A stretch of 26,293 nt of DNA, taken from Multifurca ochricompacta. Its lineage: Eukaryota > Basidiomycota > Agaricomycetes > Russulales > Russulaceae. The stretch spans positions 1 through 26,293 of the forward strand of contig WTXG01000393.1 in the NCBI GenBank assembly GCA_022496185.1, in the 5' to 3' direction. The position numbers and the translations under genes were made by a program. Numbering within the stretch: the stretch's first letter is position 1; each line of letters begins with the position of its first letter. The notes under the pieces were generated by a model, which had not been told where the DNA came from, searched no databases, and saw only the letters and a list, made by a program, of their open reading frames with translations. Of this stretch, positions 9,284-18,825 are shown piece after piece.

Positions 9284-9877
9284 TGTAACACCTGGTGCAG
9301 GTGTTCAGCACGATGTGTGACAAGTTGCATAGTGAAACTACGAAGTCAAGTGTGCACTGTCTTTCAAGTACATGGAGTTTGGATGAGGAGTCAATACAAA
9401 GGAGCTAATCCCTTGGTATTGGTGAGCAGAAAAGTGCCAAAAGCACTGAGATGATTCAAGAGTCGGATCTTAGAGATCACCTGGAAGGTAATGCACCAAG
9501 TTGATTAAGAAGTCAAGTCTAAGGCATACAGGCTAACTAGGCAGGCCTTATATACGTAATAGAGATCAGAGTCTAAATCGGAGTAATGTACTTGATGTAT
9601 CAACGAAGTTGTAATCTATCTGCATGGAGAATGGAATCAGGGTGGGCCAGATGAGAATATATGTAGATGAATCTGGTATAGTCACGATTCTGGTGGGAAA
9701 ATATGTAAGAGTTCTTGTGTAAAATATGAGTCAGAGATAAGCACAGCCTGGGTCAAAGATAAGGAACAAATATGTACAAAGGGGGTCATGAACATGATCA
9801 ACAAGGGATAAATGGGACCAAACAGCACATCACATGGAAGGAGAAAGAAATAAGACGACATAGCAGGGTTCATAACA
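9284..9877 (-). repeat. Element B 3' LTR
   Basis: 594 bp, same length as the 5' LTR (18826-19419). In element orientation it starts TGTTATGAACCCTGC and ends GGTGTTACA. Hand alignment shows 25 differences from the 5' LTR, 23 of them CpG-type transitions. Confidence 0.95.
9510..9554 (-). promoter_or_regulatory. Element B 3' LTR TATA box and start 11-mer
   Basis: TATATAAGG from 9554; AGACTTGACTT at 9520-9510 begins 34 bases downstream. It pairs with B's PBS if two G:U wobbles are allowed. Confidence 0.6.
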
Positions 9878-9890
9878 TTACCCCCTCTCT
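9878..9890 (-). other. Element B polypurine tract
   Basis: Minus-strand AGAGAGGGGGTAA directly next to the 3' LTR, in the place where plus-strand DNA synthesis is primed in LTR elements. The pol stop (TAG, 9909-9911) lies 18 bases upstream. Confidence 0.75.
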
Positions 9891-10042
9891 AAGTCCTAGC
9901 AGAGCCAGCTAGAGTGGCATACCATCATCATCCTGTACCAGGGAGAGGTAGTCATTGGCTACGGCATAGTGGTCTGCATCATAGTTCTCCTTCTCCTTGT
10001 CTGTGGGGCAAACATGTGTTCATAAAAAGCCATAGGGCCCCC

Positions 10043-10538
10043 TGTCACAGTTAGGTGCGGAACTGTGTCAGGGTCAGATGGGAGCAAGACAAGTCAAGAT
10101 TCAAGGTCACAGCAAGAGCAAATTCGGTTCAAGCCCACAACGAAGTCAAAGGGCACATGCGTGAGAATCGAAGTCGACAGCAGAGACGCTCAGTCCTGCA
10201 ACAAGTTCAAGATGATGAAGGCTCTCCAAGTCACATCTTGGAGAGTTCAAGTGGGGCTCTAACTGAGAGGATTCAAGGATTCCGAAGCACCTCTGATTGA
10301 ATACAAGAGAACAGACTTAGGTCTGTCTCTCTACTTTACTGTACTTTAAATACAAGTAGTTCTAGCTATGTCATAGTAAATAGAAGGTTCTAGGACTATG
10401 ACATAGTATCTAAATGGTTGTGCAGTAGAACAAGCTAGAACTAAGGAGAATTAGGAGGGGTTAGGCCCTCAGTAAGCAAAACACCGGTGAAACATGATAT
10501 TAAGTCATTAGTAACGTCGCAGGGAGAATTCTGTCACA
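10043..10538 (-). mobile_element. Solo LTR G1 in element B, TSD ccccc
   Basis: 496 bp; on the plus strand starts TGTCACAG and ends CTGTCACA. The duplication ccccc is at 10038-10042 and 10539-10543. Related to G2 and to the LTR of element D, sharing for example CAGGACTG followed by GCGTCTCTG and a CACGCATGT motif. Orientation is set by the TATA-like TATTTAAAG on the minus strand. Confidence 0.92.
10308..10352 (-). promoter_or_regulatory. G1 TATA box and self-primer 11-mer
   Basis: TATTTAAAG from 10352; AAGTCTGTTCT at 10318-10308, 34 bases on, identical to the 11-mer in G2 and D. ACAGAC and GTCTGT form an inverted repeat at the start. Confidence 0.65.
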
Positions 10539-11678
10539 CCCCCTTTTCCCACATCAAAAGCAACCATCATAAACATGGCAGTCAATCTCTCGATGGCCAG
10601 TGTTGTGGGAGAGACACTTGCCACACCAACCCGAGGGGTTCTGGATGGTGGGGGTCTGTGTAAGCTGTTGGAATAGACATTGGCAGCTCCAGTGTGAGGT
10701 GCTTTGGCCATGTCAACATTGTTTCTTGGCTGTAGGGCAGCACCAGCTAAGGTGATACTTGCTGCTGCAGCGCCAGCAAAGCTTACTGTTGGGATTTTCA
10801 TGTAGGCATGGCATTTCAAAGGCATGTGGGTTGAGCCGGGGTGCAAGGTTGAGATGGCGATGAGGAAGGGGTTGGGCAAAAATGTCTGCATACCATTCGG
10901 ATATAATTTGGTACGCCTCTCTGAGTTCCAGTCGCATCCTAATGCCGGCCAGGTGCAACTCTATGTCGAAGACTCCTCAATTGATCCTCACCATCTGCCG
11001 TTCATAGTCACAACATTGCCTCTCTAAGTTATCCCTGAGCACCTGGAACTTGCACAGTCATGCGATTTTGGCAGTCAACCGCAGCATGCACAAATCTTGG
11101 AGCACTTCATTAATCACAAAGGCATGTGGGTCATGAGCTGACAAGTGCTGCAAGTGCTCCGGCCCCAAGACATAGTGGAGCTGGTCAACTTTCTTTTCCT
11201 CTAGATACACTGGGGCCCCATAGACTGGCCCTCCTTTTTCCAGACAGCCAGCTACATCCATACCTTTGTTGGTGTAATAGATATACTTGGCCACTTCAGT
11301 GGTGCCATCATTCCTAGATGTCGGGATCATGAGTGGGAAGTAGAATTGGGAGTTAGGGTTATTTGGGAAGAATGGGAACTCTGGGGCCTCGTCACCAAAG
11401 TCGACATTGATCAAGTCGTTGGGATGAGGGTGTTCAGGCAAATTAAAATCTTCATTGATGTCAGTGGTTCTGATCCCTTCGGCCACTTTGGCAGTTGCAT
11501 CGTAGTCAATAGGAGATAGTGGGCGAGAAGGAGGATGCAAAGGAGAAAGTAGGGGAAACGCATCGATGGCGGCAGAGGTGTGGACACTGGATGGAGACAT
11601 GAATGTTGTTCTGGGTGATTGTGGGGAAGAGGGCTGTCTTATTGAACGTATAGCGACCTGCTCTTTATCTGCCTGGGG

Positions 11679-13405
11679 ATGGTGTCTATAGAAGTCCTCA
11701 ATAAGCTTGGGTGCAAAGACATCCACAGCAGACTCCCATGAGTTGTCAGCATCAGGGAATCCCTTCCATTTGATCAGATAGTGGAGCTTCTGATTGTGCC
11801 CTTGGCCTTTCCATTTTGTGTCAGCGATATGCTCTACCTCCCATTCCAGTTCTCCATCAACTAAGTCGGGAGGAGGTCTAGGGAAATTCTGTCCATGAAT
11901 AGAAGTCTCTTTGTACAGTGTTAGAAGGTTGGCATGGAACATGGGGTGTATTTTCCAAGTGGGAGGTAATGTCAATCTGTACGTGATATCCAAGAGCTTC
12001 TGTTCAATTGAGAAGGGGCCATGGCATCTGGGAGCTAGTTTTGCCATTGGGTGTGACATGTGGATATTACATCCCTCCAACCAGACCTGATCTCCGACTT
12101 GATAGGGCGTAAACCTTGTGGGCTTCTCGGCTAGGGTCTTTTGCACCTTCTGAAGGTTTCTATGGGCCGATTCTCATATCTCTTCCCATTGGCCATACAT
12201 TGTGTGACCAACAGTACATTGGTGGGCTTATCTGTCCATGTCATGTGGGGGTTCCATCCCATTATAAGGGAGAAGGGGGAGGTCTTGGTTGTCCTGTTCG
12301 GCCAGCTGTTGTGTGCAAACTCTGCCGTTGCCAGCCATTCTGCCCAGTCATTCTGCCTCTCATTGCACCAGAAACGAAGATATTGTTCCAGCCACTGATT
12401 TGTTCATTCCGATTGTCCATCCATTTGAGGGTGATATGCTGTGGAAATATTCTGTTGGATGTCGAGATGTTTACAGAGGGCTCAGGCGAACATGGATGCG
12501 AATTGTGGGTCTCGGTCAGAAATAATCTTTTGGGGGAGTCCATAGTGCCAATAGACATGGTTCAGGTAAAGTTTAGCAACTCCTTCTGCTGATATCGTCT
12601 CATTGCAGGGGATGAAGAGAGTGGCCTTTGAATAATCATGGTCTGTGATGGTAAGTATCGAATCGTATCCCTGTGACTGTGGCAGTTTGATGATGAAATC
12701 CATAGCAATGGTCTGGAAAGGGGCTGTCGCAACTGGTGTAATGGGTGAAAGTGCCAGCATTTTTGGGTGAGTGTTTACTTTGTTTGCCTGACATTCAGCG
12801 CATCCCTTGATATATGCTTCTATATCCTTTTTCATGTTCGGCCACCAGTAGTCTCGTTTGGCAAGGGCGTAAGTGTTTGTGATACCAGGGTGTCCTGCAG
12901 AGGGAAGGTCGTGGTGAAAATGAATCACCCCCCTCTTAATGTTGTCGCCACCAGTGACAACCAATCGATCACTGTCTTTCCACCAAAGGCCATTCTTCAT
13001 TTTAATGTTATGTGGCTCCGCCCAAGATCTACACAATTCTTGGTTCATATTTTGTGTTACTTGGGCCCATAGATCCATATCGTGTAGGCTAACAACCGCC
13101 ACCTTTGCAAAGACATCTTCTGGTAATACCATGATGTTATCATTGTTGTCCTCCCCTTTGTCGCTATTGGCTGGTCTAGACAGGGCATCCGCTCGTGCAT
13201 TGCAGGCTCCAGGGAGGTGCTTGAGCATGAAATTGTATTCTTCAAGCTCTAGAACTTCTTGCACAATGTGTTGGCTAATTTTATGGGGTTCTCGCCAGTA
13301 GAGGAGGTTAGAGTGGTTGGTGTAGATAATGGTTTTATGCGGGGATCCAGCAAGGTAAGGTTGCCAATGTCATAGCGCTTTCACAATAGCCAATAACTCT
13401 CTGTC
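11679..13405 (-). pseudogene. Element B pol: RNase H end, integrase and chromodomain
   Basis: Integrase zinc region: HHDLPSAGHPGITNTYALAK, CAECQANKV. Catalytic core: IAMDFIIKLPQ, ITDHDYSKATLFIPC and IISDRDPQFASMF supply the D,D residues, and YHPQMDGQSE the terminal Glu. A GPF-type module (CHGPFSIEQKLLDITYRL) precedes a chromodomain at about 11679-11849 (LHYLIKWKGFPDADNSWE), which in chromoviruses steers integration to marked chromatin. Stops are TGA at Arg positions: FA-stop-ALCKHL, QSE-stop-TNQWLEQYL, QWEEI-stop-ESAHRN. The upstream part includes the RNase H tail LPGACNARADALSRP. Confidence 0.93.
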
Positions 13406-14027
13406 TGTCACAGCAAGGTGTGGTGCTGTGTCAAGGTTCAAGATTCAAGGTCGTTCGTCAAGGCTTCAAGAGCCTCTTATCAAGTCAAGGTTAGTTTAAC
13501 CTAAGTCAAGTTGTGCTGGTCAAAGGGCACATGCGTGAGGCAAAGTTGAGCAGCAACACTAAGTCCTGCTACAAGTTTCAAGGGTCGAAGTTCCTTCAAG
13601 GCGCAGCTTAAAGGTTTCAAGTGGAAGATATTCTTAGTCCAATGATGTGAGTCCCAGTACACCTGTATTGCTACAGAAGAACAGACTTAACGTCTTGTTC
13701 AGCTGTCACTAGGGTTTATATACACATGCTATGCTATGAAGGTGACTCTGGTAGCTACTGGAACATGTGCTAGGTAATCTAATGGTTGTACAGTAGAATA
13801 CCCCAGAGAGATAAAGAAAGGAGAGGGGTTGCACCCTCTAATACTGATCTGTAAGCAACTAAGTGGTCTCAGTAAGCAAATCAGTCAGCAGATGAGTAAG
13901 TAAGTCCTTCATAAGCAAGTCATGTGGTGGTTAATGCATCGTGTGAAATGTTAAGGCAAAAAAGAAAAAGAAAAAGTTATTGTCCACATGTCTCTCCACT
14001 CTGGTGTCTATGACAAGGACCGTCACA
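13406..14027 (-). mobile_element. Solo LTR G2 in element B, TSD ctgtc
   Basis: 622 bp; on the plus strand starts TGTCACAGCAAGG and ends GACCGTCACA. The duplication ctgtc is at 13401-13405 and 14028-14032. It shares the start region and termini with G1 and D but is diverged. A short A-rich microsatellite (aaaaag units) lies at about 13957-13976. It interrupts RNase H of B. Confidence 0.92.
13678..13722 (-). promoter_or_regulatory. G2 TATA box and self-primer 11-mer
   Basis: TATATAAAC from 13722; AAGTCTGTTCT at 13688-13678, exactly 34 bases downstream, identical to G1 and D although the bases between differ. Confidence 0.65.
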
Positions 14028-14184
14028 CTGTCCCATATATCATAGTTTCTCTCTGCTGATGAGAAGGTCTCTGAATAAAATGCCACTGGATGAAGAATTC
14101 CAGCATAATCTCATTGGGAAAGGACAGCTCCATTTGCATACATAGAGGCATCAACCTCAAGTTCGAACAGTTTTTCTAGGTCTG

Positions 14185-14778
14185 TGTTACAAACCCTGCT
14201 GCGTCGTCTCACTTTCCTTTTTCTCTCATGTGACTTGCTGTTTGGACGTGTTTGCCTCTTTGTTGACTGAGTTGTGGCTGGCATTGTACTTGTTTGTCTC
14301 TTATCTCTGACTCATGCTGTGCTTATCTGTGACTCGTACTTTACATTAGAACGCTTATGTATTTTCCCACCAGAATTGCTACTATACCGGATCCATCTGC
14401 ATATATTCTCACCTGGCCCACTTGACCCTGTTCCTCATTCAGACATATTACGACTTCATTGATACATCAAGTACGTTACTCCGATTCAGACTCCAATCTC
14501 TATTATGTATATAAGGCCTGCCTAGATAGCCTGTATGCCTTAGACTCAACTTCTTAATCGACTTGGTGCATTACCTTCTGGGTGATCTCTAAGACCCGAC
14601 TCTTGAATCGTCTCAGTGCTTTTGGCACTCTTCCACTCACCAGTACTAAGGGATTAGCTCCTTGGTATTGACTTCTCATTCGATCTCCATGTACTTGAAA
14701 GACAGTGCACACTTGACTTTGTAGTTTTGCTACACGACTTGTCACATGTCGTGCTGAATGCCCGCACCAGGCATTACA
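14185..14778 (+). mobile_element. Solo LTR of B's own family inserted in B, opposite strand, TSD gtctg
   Basis: 594 bp, the same length as the LTRs of B, starting TGTTACAAACCCTGC and ending CAGGCATTACA. The duplication gtctg is at 14180-14184 and 14779-14783. It is a later insertion by a relative of B. Its start 11-mer (AGACTCAACTT) is a perfect complement of B's PBS, unlike B's own LTRs. Confidence 0.93.
14508..14552 (+). promoter_or_regulatory. B-type solo LTR TATA box and self-primer
   Basis: TATATAAGG at 14508; AGACTCAACTT at 14542-14552, perfectly complementary to the PBS AAGTTGAGTCT of elements A and B. Confidence 0.7.
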
Positions 14779-14958
14779 GTCTGGCTGAATAAGAACAGGC
14801 TTGGAGCTGATGATCATCTTTATTCAGTTAAAGGCTTCTTGTTGCAACGTTCCCCAGTGCCAGGGTATGTCCTTTTTCAGTAAATCATTGAGTGGTCGGG
14901 CTATGGCTGAAAAACCTTTGACAAATCACCAGTAGAAGTTACAAAATCCAATGAATGA

Positions 14959-15900
14959 TCAGACATCTTTGGTACATTGCGGAGCAGACCAGTCCTGAAT
15001 GCCTTGTACCTTTACAGGGTCCATGCATACTTGACCCCCCTCCAGAATGACACCAAGGTATTCAATGCTAGTTTGTTCGAAAGAACACTTGGCTGGTTTC
15101 AAATAGAGGTCATGCTTGGCTAAGATATCTAGTACCTCATGAACATGGGTGTGATGGTGATTAATGTCATTTCTGGTAGCCACTAGGATGTCGTCCATGT
15201 ATACAACCACTTCTTCTGTAAGGATCAGGTCTCGGAAAATATGATTCATCATTGACTGAAAGGTTGCAGGCGAGTTTGTTAGGCCAAAGAACATGATGTT
15301 GGGTTCAAAAAGTCCTTGATTGGTCTTGAAGGTGGCTTTGGGCTGGTTGCCTTCTTGGATACAAATATTGTTGTAACCCCAACAGACATCCATTTTCAAA
15401 AATAAAGCCTTGTTGTGCATTTTATCAATGATTTCAGAGATCAGTGGGAGTGGGTAGTTGTTTTTCACCATAAGTTCATTAATCTGTCGATAGTCTTGTA
15501 CCGGTCGTAGCTTTCCATCCTTCTTTTTGATAAAGAAGAAGGGTGAGGCATAAGGGGAGTTAGAAGGTCGTATATACCCTTTCACCAAATGTTCTTCCAG
15601 GAAGATAGAGAGCACTTCCTTTTCTGGTTGAGATAATGGATAGATCTTGCAAGCTACCAACTGAGGAGTGTCTGGGATGAAGTCAATGGCATGGTCCCAG
15701 GGTTGAGAAGGAGGGAAATGTTGTGAGTCCTCTTCTGAGAAGACCTTCCAATGTGGGTGATATTCAGCAGGGACCACTTCTTCAAATGTCTTTTCTGGAT
15801 TCTTTTGTGCTTCTGCCTGAGCCAGCTCCAATGCTTTTGTGACATAGCAGTACACCTGATCCACAGGTTCCACATCACTCCAGGTGATGGCTGATCCCAT
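14959..15900 (-). pseudogene. Element B pol: reverse transcriptase
   Basis: The longest intact part of pol, 313 codons. Motifs in order: [99 protein letters not shown] and VVYMDDILVATRND with intact catalytic YMDD at 15190-15201, then LYLKPAKCSFEQTSIEYLG. It copies the RNA genome into DNA in the particle. It is preceded by a TGA where Arg fits (AA-stop-HPLTHAIVMG). Element A has the same protein with YMDN. Confidence 0.95.
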
Positions 15901-16388
15901 GACGATGGCATGGGTGAGAGGGTGTCATGCAGCATAATTGTATCCCAAGGATGTAATGATAACCAGGTAAAAATCCTTGTCCATGGTTGCTTCTGCCCAG
16001 TTGATTTTTGGTTCAAATGCTGCCAACCATGGATATCCCAAAACCATATCTTCATCTCCTAGATCTGTAATGAGGAAATGGAGTTGTTTAGTTCATTCCC
16101 CAACCTGTACCTCCAAATCACAGCAATGTGTGATTTTTCTGGCTTTGTTAGCCATCCCATCTATGTTCCAAATGTTTTTCTCCTGGGGGAGTAATTGTGT
16201 CCCCAATCCTAGCACCCTCTGGAGTCATTGACTGATGAAATTGTCCATTGCTCCGGAGTCTATCAATATCTGTCTGTCAGCCATCTTCTGTTTGGTTTCA
16301 AAGTGTACTGGTATTTTTAGAGACTTGAAATGACTAGTGTATACAGAAGTTACATGAAGCACTCTTGCCCAGGCTGATGGGGTCGAGC

Positions 16389-17263
16389 TAGGGCCTAGCA
16401 CAAGTGCACTTGTGAGTTACCTGGATCCGAACTTGTGGGTATTTAGATTAGATAATCCCATACTCGGATCTGCATGAGTATGTTCCCACGGATCACCTGG
16501 AGCCGTGAGTCCTATACTCGCACGGATCCAAGTACTTGTGGGTATACTCGTAGGTTTACTTGTAAGGTTTGAGGCAGCCAGAGATCTTCATCTTGCATAC
16601 ACAGAAAGAATATATATATTACTACAATCCCATGAAGTTTCAAGTCAGATCATGCATCCGATCCAAAATAAAACAAGAATCAGTTACAATATCTATAGAA
16701 ATGCGAAAAAATGCGAAAAAACACGAAGTGTGGGGTGCACCGATCGGACTGTGCATTGCCTTCCTATCTAGGAAGGTAGGCTTATACATCTAAGTGATAA
16801 GATCAAAAATGTGTTCACAATTAATTAGATACTAAAGATATACATCTAAGATAATACAAGTGATAAGATCAAAACGCGTTCACAATTAAATAGATACAAG
16901 TGATAAAATCAATTCTGCATAACCCTATATATAATATATTGTGTGTCTTTACCAGTGAGGCTGGGTGGCTTAGTGGTTAGAGCACCGGACCAAGCTTGTT
17001 CCCGGAGGTCTTAGGTTCAATCCATGTTTCAGCCATTTCTGTTCTAGGTTGACAAGCCTAGTAAAAAATAATTTTATATAATAATATTCCCACAAGTATT
17101 CCGCGAGTACCCGTGTGGGTACCCAGGGTGCCAAAATCAATACCCGGATCCACATGAGTATTTTCCCACGGATCACCCAGATCCGCAAGTATCAATACCC
17201 ACGAGTTTTCCCACGGCTCTACTCAAAAAACTCGCAAGTTACCTGGACTTGTGCTATACCCTA
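16389..17263. mobile_element. Non-autonomous hAT-type DNA transposon, 875 bp
   Basis: Inverted ends TAGGGCCTAGCACAAGTGCA and, reversed from the right, TAGGGTATAGCACAAGTCCA, fitting the YARNG start of hAT ends. Flanked by an 8-bp duplication: ggtcgagc (16381-16388) and ggtcaagc (17264-17271); the one mismatch is a CpG to CpA change. Element A shows the empty site. Subterminal regions at both ends carry many short copies of gggta, ggatcc and cccacgg motifs in both orientations, typical of transposase-binding arrays. It codes for no transposase. The middle is AT-rich. Confidence 0.82.
16959..17035 (+). tRNA. tRNA-like sequence inside the hAT element (probable pseudo-tRNA or SINE-type promoter)
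   Basis: 76-77 bases. Acceptor arms GGCTGGG and TTCAGCC pair over 7 bp with two G:U. Box A TGGCTTAGTGG (16966-16976) and box B GGTTCAATCC (17014-17023) match the RNA polymerase III internal promoter. The D stem (GCTT/GAGC) forms; the anticodon arm has only CCGG/CCGG with an oversized loop, and the T stem is poor. It is therefore not a convincing functional tRNA. Confidence 0.45.
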
Positions 17264-17274
17264 GGTCAAGCCAA

Positions 17275-17284
17275 TCAAAAATCC
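17275..17284 (-). other. Element B gag stop and candidate -1 frameshift site GGATTTTTGA
   Basis: The gag frame ends HKDF then TGA; pol reads GGA TTT TTG ATT one base back. Identical in sequence and position to element A. Confidence 0.6.
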
Positions 17285-18804
17285 TTGTGGCCAAAGGCCT
17301 TATCAACAATCAAGGCATGAACTGCCTCATCTTCGTTCATCATGTGTTCCCAGATGGCCTCAGCCTTTTGTTCTTTTGTCTTTGAGGCAGTTACTGGGTT
17401 TTCTTTGACAGGAGTGGGCAGATTCTGTACAGGCAGCATCATGGTAGTGGTTGCCACTGTAGCTTCAGCAGCACGGACTGTTTTCTTGGGGCAGAATCGT
17501 GACATGTGCCCTTGCACTCGGCAGTGGAAGCAGCACCCTTCTTTCATAAGGTTTTTCTTTTCATCATCAGTAAGCACTGCATGGGCTCTGGTACAGTCAG
17601 CTGACATGTCCATGGCATTGGGGTCTCATGACACTGCAGGTTTTACTCCGAATGCTGTCTTCCATTGATCACGGGTCTTTCCCTTCTTTGTATCTATGCC
17701 AAAGTGCATCTGGAAGTCCAGATAATCTTGCTGCTGTCTCCTGGCAGCATTCATCCACTGGCTCCATGACTCAGGGTGATGAAATTGGATAATATTCTTC
17801 ACCAGGGGGTTGGGTAGTCCCTGGGAGAAGAGGTCAAGCATTGCCTCTTCATTGACATCGTACCCTGCTTGTTTGGCCAGGTTGCGGAATTTGGCTACAT
17901 AGCCATCCAAATCCCCTCTCTCCATTTTCAGGGATTTCAATTCTCTGGTGGCCTTCTGCTTGGCCTGCCCATCTGTAAAGATGTCTCTAAATCTTTGCAC
18001 CACTGTATCCCACAGATCCTCATCTGTGGTTCTGGTTCCAGCTGTGACTCTGTCATTTAGCCATTCTATTTGCTCCATTGTCCAGTCATCTATGGAGTCT
18101 CCTCTAATGAGCGAGAGGAAGAGGTTGGTGCACTGGAAGGGGTTCACAATTTGCAGGACATCGTGATTGAAGTTTTTGAAAGTCTCGAACTCGAGCATGA
18201 ACTTTTTGCTCTGAGAATGATCTCCTGTAAATGTGGTCAGCAGGACTCCCATAAGGCGTCCTGATGGGGGAGGGAGGTTCAGTATAGGGACAGCTGGAGC
18301 TGGGTTGGGTAACTGTGCGGCGATGGTGGACATGATTGGGTAAGTGAGGGTTGGGGTGTCGGAAGTTTGCTGTGTGATCTGGGGAGAGTCCAAAGCAGAT
18401 GTTCTGAGCGTGGTACTCTCTGGTGCAACTGTCAGAGCTGTAAAACTGGTGGCTATGAACTGTGTGTCTTTGCTACTTTCTTCAATGTATTCTTCATTTT
18501 CTGAGTCTGTGACAATGGCTGGAGGATTTTCTCTCCAAGGTCCTAAGCTGTACTCTGGTGGGGCAGGTCCTGTGGTAACCCAGGAACAATGGCTTCTAGA
18601 GTAACGGATACAGTACCAGACCCGTTTCTGTTCGTCGTATTCAACTGGCTGGTACTGATCATTGTGATAGACATAGTATCCAAACTTGGTTTCAAAATCT
18701 TTCCAGATGGCAGAGCCAAGGACTTGTTGTGAAAGATTATCCTCATCTCGGTGGTTGATGAGTTCTTTGTTGTGCAAAGTCTGGCTTTGACTAGATGAAG
18801 CCAC
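17275..18804 (-). pseudogene. Element B gag
   Basis: Nearly intact, about 510 codons. It starts at 18804 with GTG (element A has ATG here), reading ASSSQSQTLHNKELINH. N-terminal domain: IWKDFETKFGYYVYHN and GPWRENPPAIVTDSENEEY. Capsid: FTGDHSQSKKFMLEFETFKN, MEQIEWLNDRVTAG, DLDGYVAKFRNLAKQAGYDV, LFSQGLPNPLVKNII. One TGA (17626-17628) where Arg fits (AVS-stop-DPNAMD), then zinc knuckle CCFHCRVQGHMSRFC at about 17493-17535, ending KAFGHKDF. Gag assembles the particle and binds the RNA. Confidence 0.93.
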
Positions 18805-18812
18805 AGTGGGGG

Positions 18813-18823
18813 AGACTCAACTT
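18813..18823 (-). other. Element B primer-binding site
   Basis: Minus-strand AAGTTGAGTCT, TT after the 5' LTR, the same as in element A. It is fully complementary to the 11-mer of the B-type solo LTR (14542-14552), and pairs with B's own LTR 11-mer with two G:U wobbles. Both states fit decay of an ancestral TCGA core. Confidence 0.78.
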
Positions 18824-18825
18824 AA

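Larger units (their letters stand above)
9909..11678 (-). pseudogene. Element B pol C-terminal extension with zinc-knuckle-like motifs
   Basis: Coding continues beyond the chromodomain for roughly 420 codons (excluding G1) to TAG at 9909-9911. The first part is Pro/Ser-rich linker (SSPQSPRTTFMSPSS) followed by DVAGCLEKGGPVYGAPVYLE. The last part has three Cys/His clusters: CWRCSSKYHLSWCC, CGKCLSHNTGHREIDC and CF-stop-CGKRGPYGFL-stop-THVC. The last spans the G1 insertion site and is continuous once G1 and one ccccc are removed. The spacing resembles CCHC knuckles but is irregular. The final segment is acidic (YDADHYAVANDYLSLVQDDD). Function unknown; nucleic-acid binding is a guess. Confidence 0.65.
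14033..14958 (-). pseudogene. Element B pol: RNase H
   Basis: Minus-strand pieces on both sides of the B-type solo LTR: upstream (14784-14958) IGFCNFYW-stop-FVKGFSAIARP and LNDLLKKD, the RT thumb/connection; downstream (14033-14184) FELEVDASMYANGAVLSQ, with the first catalytic Asp of RNase H, then GILHPVAFYSETFSSAERNY. Two TGA stops stand where Arg is expected. RNase H continues across G2 as RELLAIVKAL. Confidence 0.85.
15901..17284 (-). pseudogene. Element B pol: aspartic protease, split by hAT insertion
   Basis: Starts in the -1 frame at the gag stop (GFLIG, 17284), is split by the hAT element (16389-17263), and resumes at 16388 with SAWARVLHVTSVYTSHFKS. Active site ILIDSGAMDNFI at about 16249-16266. 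TGA stops at Arg-compatible positions: SQ-stop-LQRVLG and GE-stop-TKQLHF. Collinear with the protease of element A, which lacks the hAT. Confidence 0.88.

Noticed and set aside
10508..10891. 127-codon minus-strand frame near G1
   Set aside because: It runs into the G1 LTR and conflicts with the frame that carries CWRC/CGKC clusters and stays open across G1 to the TAG before the polypurine tract.
16720..16800. Direct short repeats near the hAT centre as a CRISPR-like array
   Set aside because: Only two short unspaced repeats (aaatgcgaaaa) and AT-rich low complexity; no regular spacers, and a fungal context.
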